From NCBI RefSeq assembly GCF_013167955.1, contig NZ_BLWF01000002.1, positions 594,647 through 658,646 of the forward strand: DNA of 64,000 bases, read 5' to 3'. The position numbers and the translations under genes are program-made. Positions 39,271 to 46,695 of this stretch are shown in pieces. This stretch comes from Thermanaeromonas sp. C210 (GTDB lineage: Bacteria > Bacillota > DSM-521 > Neomoorellales > Neomoorellaceae). Within the stretch, counting starts at the first letter, position 1. Each line of letters begins with the position of its first letter. The notes below the pieces were generated by a model. It was given only the letters and a program-made list of their open reading frames with translations. It had not been told where the DNA came from and made no database searches.

Positions 39271-39319
39271 AATCGCTCTTTATGTCGATAAAGGATCCGC
39301 ATAAAGGGCGATTTTTTAT
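39271..39319 (+). terminator. Rho-independent terminator after the DUF1858 gene
   Basis: AATCGC-T-CTTTATG (39271-39284) pairs with CATAAAG-G-GCGATT (39300-39313), followed by TTTTATT. Confidence 0.85.
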
Positions 39320-39348
39320 TAGGGGTGCTTACGGGAGGTTTTTTCTCC

Positions 39349-40566
39349 ATGGCGTGCACATATGACCGCCTCTTCTGCCAGTTAATAGGCGTACTAGCTA
39401 CAGTGCTGGATATGGAGGACGATCATAAACTATACCATGCCTGGCGAGTGGCCCTCCTGGCCCGGGAACTGAGTCGGAACCTCCTGCCCGGGCGGGAGCG
39501 GGATGTCTTTTACGCCGGGCTGCTGCACGACCTGGGGGGTATCGGTCTACCGGATCACATTGTACACCGGGCTTTACAGCCCGGGGCCAAGGATGATCCG
39601 GAAATCCGCCTGCACCCCGAGCGCGGCGCAGCCATAGTGTCCCACCTTCCAGGCGTGGGCCTCAAACTCCGACCCCTGGTGGCCCAACACCACGAGCACT
39701 GGGACGGCTCGGGCTACCCCCGGGGTCTCAAGGAGGACCAGATCGACACGGGCGCTCTGATACTAAACCTCAGCGACGTCCTGGACCTCCAACTGCGCAG
39801 CTCCTCCAGCCGCGCCTGGGGGGACATCCGGCCGCGAATAGAGCAGCTGGCAGGCAAGGCCTATCCCGTTGAACTATGGCGGGAGGCGGACCGCATTCTC
39901 TCCGACGGATTCTGGGAGCGCGTGGCCGAGGATGAAGCCTTGGAACAGCAAATTGCCGCGGCCATGACGGAACTCCCTCCGGCCGGATGGGAGGAAGATC
40001 CTCCCCTCACGTCCACCATCTCCCTCTTTGCCCGGATTATCGATGCCAAGCATGCATACACGGGGGGCCACTCCCAGCGGGTAGCAGCCTACGCGGTGAA
40101 GCTGGCCGCCGCTCTGAAAATGGGGGAAGAGGATAGGCAAAAAGTGGAGATAGCAGGCCTCCTCCACGACTTCGGCAAGGTTGCCGTTCCCCGGGCGGTC
40201 CTGGATAAGGCGGGACCCTTAGATCCCAAAGAGTGGGAAATCGTCAAGAAGCACCCGGCACGCACTATAGACCTGCTAAGCCAGGTCGTCTACCTCAAAG
40301 AAATAGCCCCCCTGGCGGGCCTCCACCACGAGCGCTATGACGGCAGGGGCTATCCCTACGGGCTAAAGGGGCCCGACATCCCCCTGGGGGCCCGTCTCAT
40401 TGCTGTGGCCGACGCCTTTGACGCCATGACTTCGCCCCGGCCCTATCAGCCCACCCGGTCCGCTGGTGAAGCCTTGGAAGCCCTGGAGCGTGGAGCGGGA
40501 CGGCAGTTTGATCCGGGAGTCATAGCCGTGGCCCACGTCCTCCTGGACGGGCAAAATCCTAACTAA
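39349..40566 (+). CDS. Tandem HD-GYP domain protein (c-di-GMP phosphodiesterase family)
   Basis: About 405 aa holding two consecutive HD-GYP modules. Module 1 (about 30-170) has LLHDLGGIGLP and HHEHWDGSGYPRGL. Its expected lysine after HDxG is replaced by Gly and its last helix is diverged, so it may be inactive. Module 2 (about 215-400) is canonical: HSQRVAAYAVKLA, LLHDFGKVAVP, KKHPARTIDLL, LHHERYDGRGYPYGL and ADAFDAMTSPRPY. HD-GYP enzymes hydrolyse c-di-GMP or related cyclic dinucleotides. There is no receiver or membrane segment. The ATG at 39349 has GGGAGG 10 nt upstream. The histidine kinase gene follows after 8 bp. Confidence 0.88.
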   Translation: MACTYDRLFCQLIGVLATVLDMEDDHKLYHAWRVALLARELSRNLLPGRERDVFYAGLLHDLGGIGLPDHIVHRALQPGAKDDPEIRLHPERGAAIVSHLPGVGLKLRPLVAQHHEHWDGSGYPRGLKEDQIDTGALILNLSDVLDLQLRSSSSRAWGDIRPRIEQLAGKAYPVELWREADRILSDGFWERVAEDEALEQQIAAAMTELPPAGWEEDPPLTSTISLFARIIDAKHAYTGGHSQRVAAYAVKLAAALKMGEEDRQKVEIAGLLHDFGKVAVPRAVLDKAGPLDPKEWEIVKKHPARTIDLLSQVVYLKEIAPLAGLHHERYDGRGYPYGLKGPDIPLGARLIAVADAFDAMTSPRPYQPTRSAGEALEALERGAGRQFDPGVIAVAHVLLDGQNPN

Positions 40567-40574
40567 CCGGGGAG

Positions 40575-42032
40575 TTGAGGGAATTGCACCGCCTGGCACG
40601 CCGGCTAACAGTCCGGGTCGCCGCCCTGGCCCTGGGGTATTCCTTCCTGGCCTTCCTGATCATCCGCTACAGCCTCTGGTACCAATGGATGGAAGGCATG
40701 CCCATACTGCCGCCAGGCACCGCCCCATATACCCTAAAGCTGCTGGAGAGCGGTTTCTTTAAGCTCGCCCTGGGAGGACTGATCCTCCTAACCTGCGGCA
40801 CCTACCTGGTGGCCCGCAGCCTCCTGGGTCCCTTGGGGGACATGCTCCCCGCCACCCGGCGGATTGCTTCCGGTGATCTGGAGCAGCGCCTGGAGGTGCT
40901 GACCAATGATGAATTAGGCCTCCTGGCCCGCCATCTGAATGAAATGGTAGACCGGCTCCGCAGCAATATACGAGAAATTTCCAACGAACGTAATAAAGTG
41001 AGAGCCATCCTGGCCAGCCTTACTGATGCCGTGGTGGCCGTGGACCAGGTGGGGCGGGTGATGCTGTGCAACCCGGCGGCGGAGGCTCTCTTGGAGAAAA
41101 AGGAGCACGAGATGCAGCAAAAGTATCTCCTGGAGATCATCCGCAATCACGAACTGGACCGGCTGGCCAAGGAGATCCTGGATAAAGGTAAGCCGGCGGA
41201 GGCCGAAGTAAGGCTCTTTCCTACCAGCGCCGGCCTTTTCCGCGTCCACGGAGCCCCCATCCTGGGGGAGCGGGGCCGCATTGTGGGAGCCGTCCTTTCC
41301 CTGCGGGATATAACCGAGATCCGGCGTCTGGAGCAGATGCGCAGCGAATTCGTGGCCAATGTTTCCCATGAACTGCGCACGCCCCTCACTTCCATCCGGG
41401 GCTTTGTGGAAACCCTCCTGGAGGGGGCCCTGGCCGATGAGAAGACCAGCCGCCGCTTCCTGGGGATTATCAATAGCGAAGCCCAGCGCCTGCAGCGCCT
41501 CATCGAGGACCTCTTAACCCTTTCCCGGGTGGAACACCGCAGGCCGGAACCGGTGGGGATGGGGGCCTCGCTGCCCCAGGCCGTCGCAAGGGTAATGGAG
41601 GTGGTAAGGCCTTTAGCTGAAGAAAGGGGAGTGAGTCTCAAGACAGACCTTCCCCCCGACCTCCCCCTGCTGAGGCTTCCGGAACACTTCCTGGACCAAA
41701 TCCTCCTCAATCTGTTGGATAATGCCATCAAGTACACTCCGGAGGGGGGTTCGGTAACGGTGACGGCCTCCCGGGAAGGTTCGCGGGCCCGGGTACAGGT
41801 GAGGGATACGGGGATAGGTATTCCCGCCGAGAGCCTGCCGCGGATCTTCGAACGATTCTACCGGGTAGACAAGGCGCGGTCCCGGGCCATGGGAGGGACG
41901 GGCCTGGGTCTGGCCATCGTGAAGCATATGGTGGAAGCCTACGGGGGCACGGTGGGGGTGGAAAGCCAGGTGGGGAAGGGCAGCACCTTTCATTTTGTAG
42001 TTCCCCTAATGAGGAGGATGGAAGGGGGATGA
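40575..42032 (+). CDS. PhoR-like sensor histidine kinase (HAMP-PAS-HisKA-HATPase)
   Basis: A 485-aa membrane kinase. Two transmembrane helices (about 14-34 and 60-82) flank a short extracellular loop of about 25 residues. Then come HAMP (about 83-135), PAS (about 145-240, KVRAILASLTDAVVAVDQVG), HisKA with the phospho-His in FVANVSHELRTPLTSIRG, and HATPase with LLDNAIKYTPEGG, DTGIGIPAE and GGTGLGLAIVKHMVE. The order is that of PhoR/WalK kinases, but no response-regulator gene is adjacent. The start is TTG at 40575 or 40584 after GGGGAG. The signal sensed is unknown. Confidence 0.9.
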   Translation: MRELHRLARRLTVRVAALALGYSFLAFLIIRYSLWYQWMEGMPILPPGTAPYTLKLLESGFFKLALGGLILLTCGTYLVARSLLGPLGDMLPATRRIASGDLEQRLEVLTNDELGLLARHLNEMVDRLRSNIREISNERNKVRAILASLTDAVVAVDQVGRVMLCNPAAEALLEKKEHEMQQKYLLEIIRNHELDRLAKEILDKGKPAEAEVRLFPTSAGLFRVHGAPILGERGRIVGAVLSLRDITEIRRLEQMRSEFVANVSHELRTPLTSIRGFVETLLEGALADEKTSRRFLGIINSEAQRLQRLIEDLLTLSRVEHRRPEPVGMGASLPQAVARVMEVVRPLAEERGVSLKTDLPPDLPLLRLPEHFLDQILLNLLDNAIKYTPEGGSVTVTASREGSRARVQVRDTGIGIPAESLPRIFERFYRVDKARSRAMGGTGLGLAIVKHMVEAYGGTVGVESQVGKGSTFHFVVPLMRRMEGG

Positions 42033-42037
42033 GTTAG

Positions 42038-42373
42038 ATGCCCGCAAAAAATAAAGATGAACAAGAGCGGAGGAAGGTGTACCGGCGCGTAGTAGACGTC
42101 AAAGGGAGGGTTACCCTGCCGGCGGAAATGCGGCAACAACTGGGAATACGGACCGGAGAGGAAGTGGAGTTCGTCGTCCGGGAGGAGGGAGAGTGGTGCT
42201 TGCGCAAAAGCCAGCCCCAAAGGATCTGCGGCGTGTGTGGGTGCACGGTAAACCTCATCATCCTGGGGGGGGAGGCCTTGTGCCGGCGCTGTGCCCTCCA
42301 GTATGTCCAAACCCTGGCGCGGGAACTGGATCTGCAAGTGGTGGGAATAGGTGGGAATTCTCCCAGGGGGTAG
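42038..42373 (+). CDS. AbrB/SpoVT-type DNA-binding protein with C-terminal zinc ribbon
   Basis: A 111-aa protein. Residues about 14-55 form a swapped-hairpin AbrB/MazE domain (RVVDVKGRVTLPAEMRQQLG, then TGEEVEFVV). Residues 64-86 carry two CxxC knuckles (CGVCG and CRRCA), suggesting a zinc ribbon. Many clostridial AbrB-like regulators have such a tail; targets are unknown. The ATG at 42038 lies 5 nt after the kinase stop, so it is likely in that operon. Confidence 0.82.
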   Translation: MPAKNKDEQERRKVYRRVVDVKGRVTLPAEMRQQLGIRTGEEVEFVVREEGEWCLRKSQPQRICGVCGCTVNLIILGGEALCRRCALQYVQTLARELDLQVVGIGGNSPRG

Positions 42374-42441
42374 GATTCGGGAGGGCGGTGTCGAATAAGT
42401 AAATATATGGTACAACAATAAATAATTTCGTCGAAAAAAGT

Positions 42442-42580
42442 GAGCTGCCTCAGGGTAAACCTGTCGAAAGGCAGGGGCACAAAGCCATGGGTCTAAGGCT
42501 CCCGCTGGGGGGCTATGATCGCCAGGCTGCCGGCTCGCAAGGAAGGAGTGCCTTGCCTGGGAGCAAGGTTTATTTTGTTT
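42442..42580 (+). promoter_or_regulatory. c-di-GMP-I (GEMM-I) type riboswitch with terminator
   Basis: The aptamer core matches the GEMM-I consensus in order: CAGGGTAAACC, GAAAGG loop, GGCACAAAGCC, GGGTCTAAGG, then GGCTATGATCGCCAGGCTGCCG as the second arm (given in two blocks: GGCTATGATCGCC and AGGCTGCCG). GAGC at 42442-42445 can close P1 with GGCTC at 42532-42536. The same GCTC can instead pair with GAGC at 42561-42564 around a CAAGG/CCTTG stem, followed by TTTATTTTGTTT, a terminator. This exclusivity suggests a ligand-ON switch. c-di-GMP and cGAMP variants cannot be separated by eye. Confidence 0.88.
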
Positions 42581-42625
42581 GAGCCGTTACCGGGGGCGCC
42601 TTTTTAGGAAGGAATGTCGTGGTAA

Positions 42626-43261
42626 GTGCTGGAAGACACCGTCGTTACTCTGCTACAGCGCCTGTATTACCACTCGCGGCTTACTTACCGCCACAGTGTC
42701 CACGTGGCGGCCATCAGCTATCAATTGGCGCAGGAGTTAGGACTTCCAAAAGCCCAGGTGCGTCAAACCTTTTGGGGAGCTCTGGTACATGACGTAGGCA
42801 AGCTTACCATTGACCGTAGCATCCTGCATAAGAAGGGGCCCCTGACCGAAGACGAATGGCAAAAGATGTATGAGCATCCCCGGGAAGGCTGCCGGCTGCT
42901 CCCCGAGGGAGACGACTGGCAAGCCATTAGGGAGATGGTCCTTTATCACCACGAAAAGTGGGATGGGAGCGGCTACAGCGGCCTCTGTAAGGGGGAAATA
43001 CCCCTGGGAGCCAGGATTATAGCCCTGGCCGATGCGTTGGATGCCATGACGTCGAGCCGCCCTTACCAGAAGAAGCGCGAACTGGCGGCTGCCTTACAAG
43101 AAGTAAAGGAGTGCAGCGGCAGCCAGTTCGATCCCCAACTGGTCGAAGCCCTCTTCTCCTTAACAATGCATCTTTTAAAAGGACAGCGACGGCCTACGCC
43201 CTCCAAAATTAATGAAATCTTAAAGAGAACAACATGGACTTTTAACAGTAATGAATTATAA
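42626..43261 (+). CDS. Single-domain HD-GYP protein under riboswitch control
   Basis: A 211-aa stand-alone HD-GYP protein: YRHSVHVAAISYQLAQELGL, ALVHDVGKLTID, YEHPREGCRLLP, LYHHEKWDGSGYSGL and ADALDAMTSSRPYQKK. The third loop reads GYS rather than GYP, but the HD and downstream His ligands are present, so c-di-GMP hydrolysis is plausible. The start GTG at 42626 lies 11 nt after GGAAGGAA. It is the first gene after the riboswitch, suggesting product/substrate feedback on c-di-GMP. Confidence 0.87.
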   Translation: MLEDTVVTLLQRLYYHSRLTYRHSVHVAAISYQLAQELGLPKAQVRQTFWGALVHDVGKLTIDRSILHKKGPLTEDEWQKMYEHPREGCRLLPEGDDWQAIREMVLYHHEKWDGSGYSGLCKGEIPLGARIIALADALDAMTSSRPYQKKRELAAALQEVKECSGSQFDPQLVEALFSLTMHLLKGQRRPTPSKINEILKRTTWTFNSNEL

Positions 43262-43341
43262 TTTCAATTAAAGGATAAACCACTTACCCGCCAGCCCTTT
43301 AGTAAAGCGTCCTCTGACCTCCTTTTTATATATACTTACTT

Positions 43342-43370
43342 GCCCAGAGGTTATCTGGGCCATTTTTTTT
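43342..43370 (+). terminator. Rho-independent terminator after the HD-GYP gene
   Basis: GCCCAGA (43342-43348) pairs with TCTGGGC (43354-43360), followed by CA and eight T. Confidence 0.9.
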
Positions 43371-43386
43371 AAGAAAAACAATAGAA

Positions 43387-43875
43387 GGCCGCCCTCAAAA
43401 CTTAAATGGCGGCCTTCCTTCTAAAGAGCCCATAAGGACCTTCGCTCCGGCTACGACAAATCCTTACGTAGCCCGAGGCAGTCTTTCGACTACCCCAGAC
43501 CATTACAGGACTCACCGTAGCCTTGACTCGATAATCAGGGATACCTTAGAAGCCGACCCGGATCTCTCGACCAGGCGCCGACCTCCAGCCCACTAACTAA
43601 TGCCTAGAAGCCTGCGGCACCCCTGACTATCTTAGCTCGACCGGCGGTGATCCTTGCAGACCTGCCGGCAATCCTTGGACTGCCGGCAAGCCCTGACGGA
43701 CCTACCGGCGATCTGCCCGCCGGCTGGTACCGAGCCCCCGGGACCCGGTACCAACCTTTGGCCGAAGGTTACCGAGCCTCACTCTGGAGACCCGGCAACC
43801 CTCTGGGCTCGGCCCTTACGGACCCTGACACTACTATTATGGCCCCGCGGCCTGCGAATTATTTATGAACGCGCG
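43387..43875 (-). ncRNA. Candidate structured noncoding RNA
   Basis: The interval 43262-43994 lacks a credible gene. From 43387 to about 43870 it is packed with complementary arms: GGCTACG/CGTAGCC (43449-43455, 43467-43473), TGGTACCG/CGGTACCA (43725-43732, 43746-43753), AACCTT/AAGGTT (43753-43758, 43765-43770), CCGAGCC/GGCTCGG (43772-43778, 43806-43812), and TGCCGGCA twice 18 bp apart (43663, 43681). At its left end GGCCGCC/GGCGGCC (43387-43414), read on the minus strand, is followed by TTCTATTGTTTTTCTT, a good terminator. I therefore favour a minus-strand transcript; promoter and family are unknown. Confidence 0.4.
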
Positions 43876-43994
43876 ATCTATTTCGCTGATAAAGCCCGGT
43901 TTTTTTTAGAAGGATTTTGCAAAGACAAGGGGCCTATCTTGCGTTATACTTTATTTGGAGGGCGACGGGAAAGAACAGGAAGGGGTAGGTAGAG

Positions 43995-44732
43995 GTGTAC
44001 TGCGAAGCGGATCTCCACACCCACACCGTGGCCAGCGGCCATGCGTACAGTACGGTCAAAGAGCTGGCCGAAGCGGCGGCTGATAAAGGTTTAAAGCTCA
44101 TCGCCATCACTGACCACGGCCTCCGCATGCCGGGCGGTCCCCACGAGTATTATTTCCATAATATTACAGCACTGCCGCGCAAGCTGGGAGAAGTAGAAAT
44201 TTTGAGGGGGGTAGAGGCTAATATCATCGATGAAGAGGGCCACTTGGATGTACCGGAAGGGATCCTCGAAAGGCTGGATATCGTCCTGGCCGGCTTCCAT
44301 TCCGGGGTCGGTTTCGATGGACGCTCCCAGGAAGAATACACCCGGGCGGCCCTGGCGGCCCTCAGCCACCCCCTGGTCCATATCCTAGTTCATCCCGGCA
44401 ATCCGGATTTCCCCATAGACCTGGAGGCAGTGGCCAAAGCTGCGGCTGCCAACAATAAGGCTTTGGAGTTCAACAATAATTCCTTTTTGGTCAGCCGTCC
44501 GGGCAGCCTGCCGCGCTGCCAGCAACTGGGCCGGCTGGCCAAACAGTACAGAGCCCCGGTGGTCATATCCAGCGATGCCCATATCCATACGGCCGTGGGG
44601 AATTTCGTCCGGGCCTGGCAGGTGGTTAGGGGGGCGGGTATCGGCGAGGACCAGATAATCAACCTGACGGCCGGCCGCGTCAAGGAGTACCTTGGCTGGC
44701 ACCGCCGCCGCTCCCGGGCTGGGAGGTCCTAG
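43995..44732 (+). CDS. PHP-domain phosphoesterase (YcdX-like)
   Basis: A 245-aa protein of the PHP fold. Metal-binding segments are ADLHTHTVASGHAYST at the N-terminus, AITDHGLRMPGGPHEYYF, GVEANI and VHPGNPDFPID, and ISSDAHIHTAVGNF near the C-terminus. This matches the YcdX-type trinuclear zinc phosphatases; the physiological substrate is unknown. The start is GTG at 43995 behind AGGTAGAG. It directly precedes radA. Confidence 0.9.
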   Translation: MYCEADLHTHTVASGHAYSTVKELAEAAADKGLKLIAITDHGLRMPGGPHEYYFHNITALPRKLGEVEILRGVEANIIDEEGHLDVPEGILERLDIVLAGFHSGVGFDGRSQEEYTRAALAALSHPLVHILVHPGNPDFPIDLEAVAKAAAANNKALEFNNNSFLVSRPGSLPRCQQLGRLAKQYRAPVVISSDAHIHTAVGNFVRAWQVVRGAGIGEDQIINLTAGRVKEYLGWHRRRSRAGRS

Positions 44733-44756
44733 CCCCTTAAGACGGGGGTGAGCCCC

Positions 44757-46121
44757 ATGAAGACCAGGGTGCGCTTCGTTTGTCAGGCCTGTGGTTACGA
44801 GAGCGCGAGCTGGCTCGGACGCTGTCCGGTCTGCGGAGCCTGGGACTCCCTGACCAGGGAAGTAGAAGGGGCCGCAAGGCTTTCTTCTTCCCACGCCGGG
44901 GAGAACACCTCCCCGGTCCTGCTGGCGGACGCGCCGGAAATAGGGGCCGAGAGACTCCAGTCTGATGTAAGGGAGTGGGACCGCGTCCTGGGCGGGGGGC
45001 TGGTGCCGGGATCATTAATCCTGGTAGGGGGGGCTCCAGGCATTGGTAAGAGCACCCTTTTGCTTCAGCTGGCCCATTCTCTGGCCGAAAGGTATGGGGC
45101 GGTGCTGTACGTTTCCGGCGAAGAATCTCCAGGCCAGACCCGCCTCCGGGCCCAGCGCCTGGGCGCCCTGTCCCGGCGGATCTATTTGCTGGCCGAAACC
45201 AACGTGCAGACCATCCTGCAGCAGGTGGAAGCCCTGGAACCGGTGGTCGTCATCGTGGACTCCATCCAGACGGTTTTCTTGCCCGACCTCCCTGCTGCGG
45301 CCGGCAGCCTGTCCCAGGTGCGGGAGAGCGCGGCCGCCTTTCTGCGCGCGGCCAAGAAGGGTGGGCCGGCGGCCATCCTGGTAGGGCACATCACCAAGGA
45401 CGGTTTTCTGGCCGGGCCCAAAGTGCTGGAACATCTGGTGGATTGCGTCCTCTACTTGGAAGGGGAAGGAATGCAGGCCTACCGGCTGCTGCGGGCGGCC
45501 AAGAACCGTTTCGGTTCCACCAACGAGGTGGGAGTATTTGCTATGACTTCCCAGGGGCTCAAGGAGGTGCCCAATCCGTCGGAGACTCTGCTGGCAGAGC
45601 GTCCCCACGGGGTGGCCGGTTCAGTGGTAACGGCTTGCCTGGAAGGGACGCGTCCCCTCCTCCTGGAAATCCAGGCCCTGGTCAGCCGCACCAGCTTCGG
45701 CCACCCCCGGAGACTGTCTACCGGTCTGGATTACAACCGGGCCCTGCTCCTCATGGCCGTGCTGGAGAAGAGGGGCCACCTGCCCCTCGGTACCCATGAT
45801 GTCTACCTAAACGTCGCTGGCGGCATCAACATAACCGAGCCGGCCGCCGACCTGGCCGTCTGCCTGGCCATAGCCTCCAGCCTGCAAGATAAGCCCCTAG
45901 ATCCCCACCTCCTCGTTGTGGGGGAGGTAGGCCTGGCGGGAGAGGTACGGGCCGTGGCCCAGGCCGAAAAGCGGGTAGAAGAAGCCCGGCGCTTGGGGTT
46001 TACCCGCTTTATACTGCCCGAAGGCAATAAGAAAACTTTCCCCTCCCGGCAGGAGGGCGAAGTGTATTTCGTGCGTACTATAACCGAAGGTCTAAAGTTG
46101 GCCTTGGGGAAAACTAGGTGA
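44757..46121 (+). CDS. radA: DNA repair protein RadA (Sms)
   Basis: A RecA-like DnaB-type helicase acting in recombination, 454 aa. The N-terminal zinc finger has CQACGYES...CPVCG, then Walker A GGAPGIGKSTLLLQL near residue 95, the RadA-specific KNRFG motif (AAKNRFGSTNEVG), and a C-terminal Lon-protease-like domain (DVYLNVAGGINITEPAADLA). The ATG at 44757, after GGGGGTGA, is preferred over a GTG at 44748 that overlaps the ribosome site. It ends 8 bp inside the convergent next gene. Confidence 0.96.
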   Translation: MKTRVRFVCQACGYESASWLGRCPVCGAWDSLTREVEGAARLSSSHAGENTSPVLLADAPEIGAERLQSDVREWDRVLGGGLVPGSLILVGGAPGIGKSTLLLQLAHSLAERYGAVLYVSGEESPGQTRLRAQRLGALSRRIYLLAETNVQTILQQVEALEPVVVIVDSIQTVFLPDLPAAAGSLSQVRESAAAFLRAAKKGGPAAILVGHITKDGFLAGPKVLEHLVDCVLYLEGEGMQAYRLLRAAKNRFGSTNEVGVFAMTSQGLKEVPNPSETLLAERPHGVAGSVVTACLEGTRPLLLEIQALVSRTSFGHPRRLSTGLDYNRALLLMAVLEKRGHLPLGTHDVYLNVAGGINITEPAADLAVCLAIASSLQDKPLDPHLLVVGEVGLAGEVRAVAQAEKRVEEARRLGFTRFILPEGNKKTFPSRQEGEVYFVRTITEGLKLALGKTR

Positions 46122-46509
46122 GGCTGAAATACCGCAGGGTGCAGAGTTTGTCCTGTTCCTTGTCCAGGACGTCGGTCAGGCTGATGTCCAGGGTGTTGCA
46201 AAGGGCAGTTAGGTAGAAGAATAGCTGGCCTAATTCCTCTTCTACGGTTTCCCGGCAGTCGGGGCAGAGTTCGCCTAAGAGATGGCTGGTCAGGTAGGAG
46301 GGAAGTTCGGCCATGCCTACACCAGCCGGGAGGTTCTGCTTGGCGGCCTGAACCTGGATACAGCCACAATTAGTTACCGCCTTGGCTACCGCCCGCTGGA
46401 CCCGGGCCTGGGCTTCCTGAATCTTGGAGAGAATATCCAGGATACTCTTATGCCTAAGGGTGTATTGGGCCACGATTTGTTGAAAGCGATCGCATAAAAG
46501 ATCGGACAT
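46114..46509 (-). CDS. Conserved clostridial protein of unknown function
   Basis: A 131-aa protein, likely all-helical. Conserved-looking blocks are RHKSILDILSKIQEAQARV, AVTNCGCIQVQAAKQ (adjacent cysteines) and LCPDCRETVEEELGQLFFYL, ending in a MazG-like helix pattern (EEELGQLFFYLTALCNTL, DVLDKEQDK). I recall similar small proteins beside radA in Clostridia, but cannot name the function. A distant all-alpha NTP-pyrophosphatase relationship is only a guess. The ATG at 46509 follows AGGAGGGG and has its own sigma-A promoter. Confidence 0.75.
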   Translation of the reverse strand: MSDLLCDRFQQIVAQYTLRHKSILDILSKIQEAQARVQRAVAKAVTNCGCIQVQAAKQNLPAGVGMAELPSYLTSHLLGELCPDCRETVEEELGQLFFYLTALCNTLDISLTDVLDKEQDKLCTLRYFSLT

Positions 46510-46537
46510 CCCGCCACCCCTCCTTTGTGCTAAACTA

Positions 46538-46567
46538 ATTATAAGCAGGGGGTTCAGAGGCTGTCAA
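46538..46567 (-). promoter_or_regulatory. Sigma-A promoter for the 46114-46509 gene
   Basis: On the minus strand a perfect TTGACA (46562-46567 as TGTCAA) and TATAAT (46538-46543 as ATTATA) are 18 bp apart. Confidence 0.8.
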
Positions 46568-46584
46568 CGGTGGGGCGGTCGAGT

Positions 46585-46613
46585 TTGCCAGCATTGCAAA
46601 TATCTGTTATAAT
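46585..46613 (+). promoter_or_regulatory. Sigma-A promoter for yacL-ispD
   Basis: TTGCCA at 46585-46590 and TATAAT at 46608-46613 with a 17-bp spacer. It is back-to-back with the minus-strand promoter at 46538-46567. Confidence 0.8.
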
Positions 46614-46695
46614 GGAGACGCCGAACACCAACTTGGTATAATATGGGGGCAGGTGAGGAATAATCAGAAAAAGTGAGAAAGAAGCAGGTGATCGC

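Noticed and set aside
43647..43868. 73- and 112-codon plus-strand frames in the structured interval
   Set aside because: The frames are Pro-rich, have no ribosome site and overlap the inverted repeats; coding is unlikely.
43262..43994. CRISPR array or tandem-repeat locus
   Set aside because: The repeated units are short and degenerate with no regular spacer length; no cas genes are present anywhere in the window.
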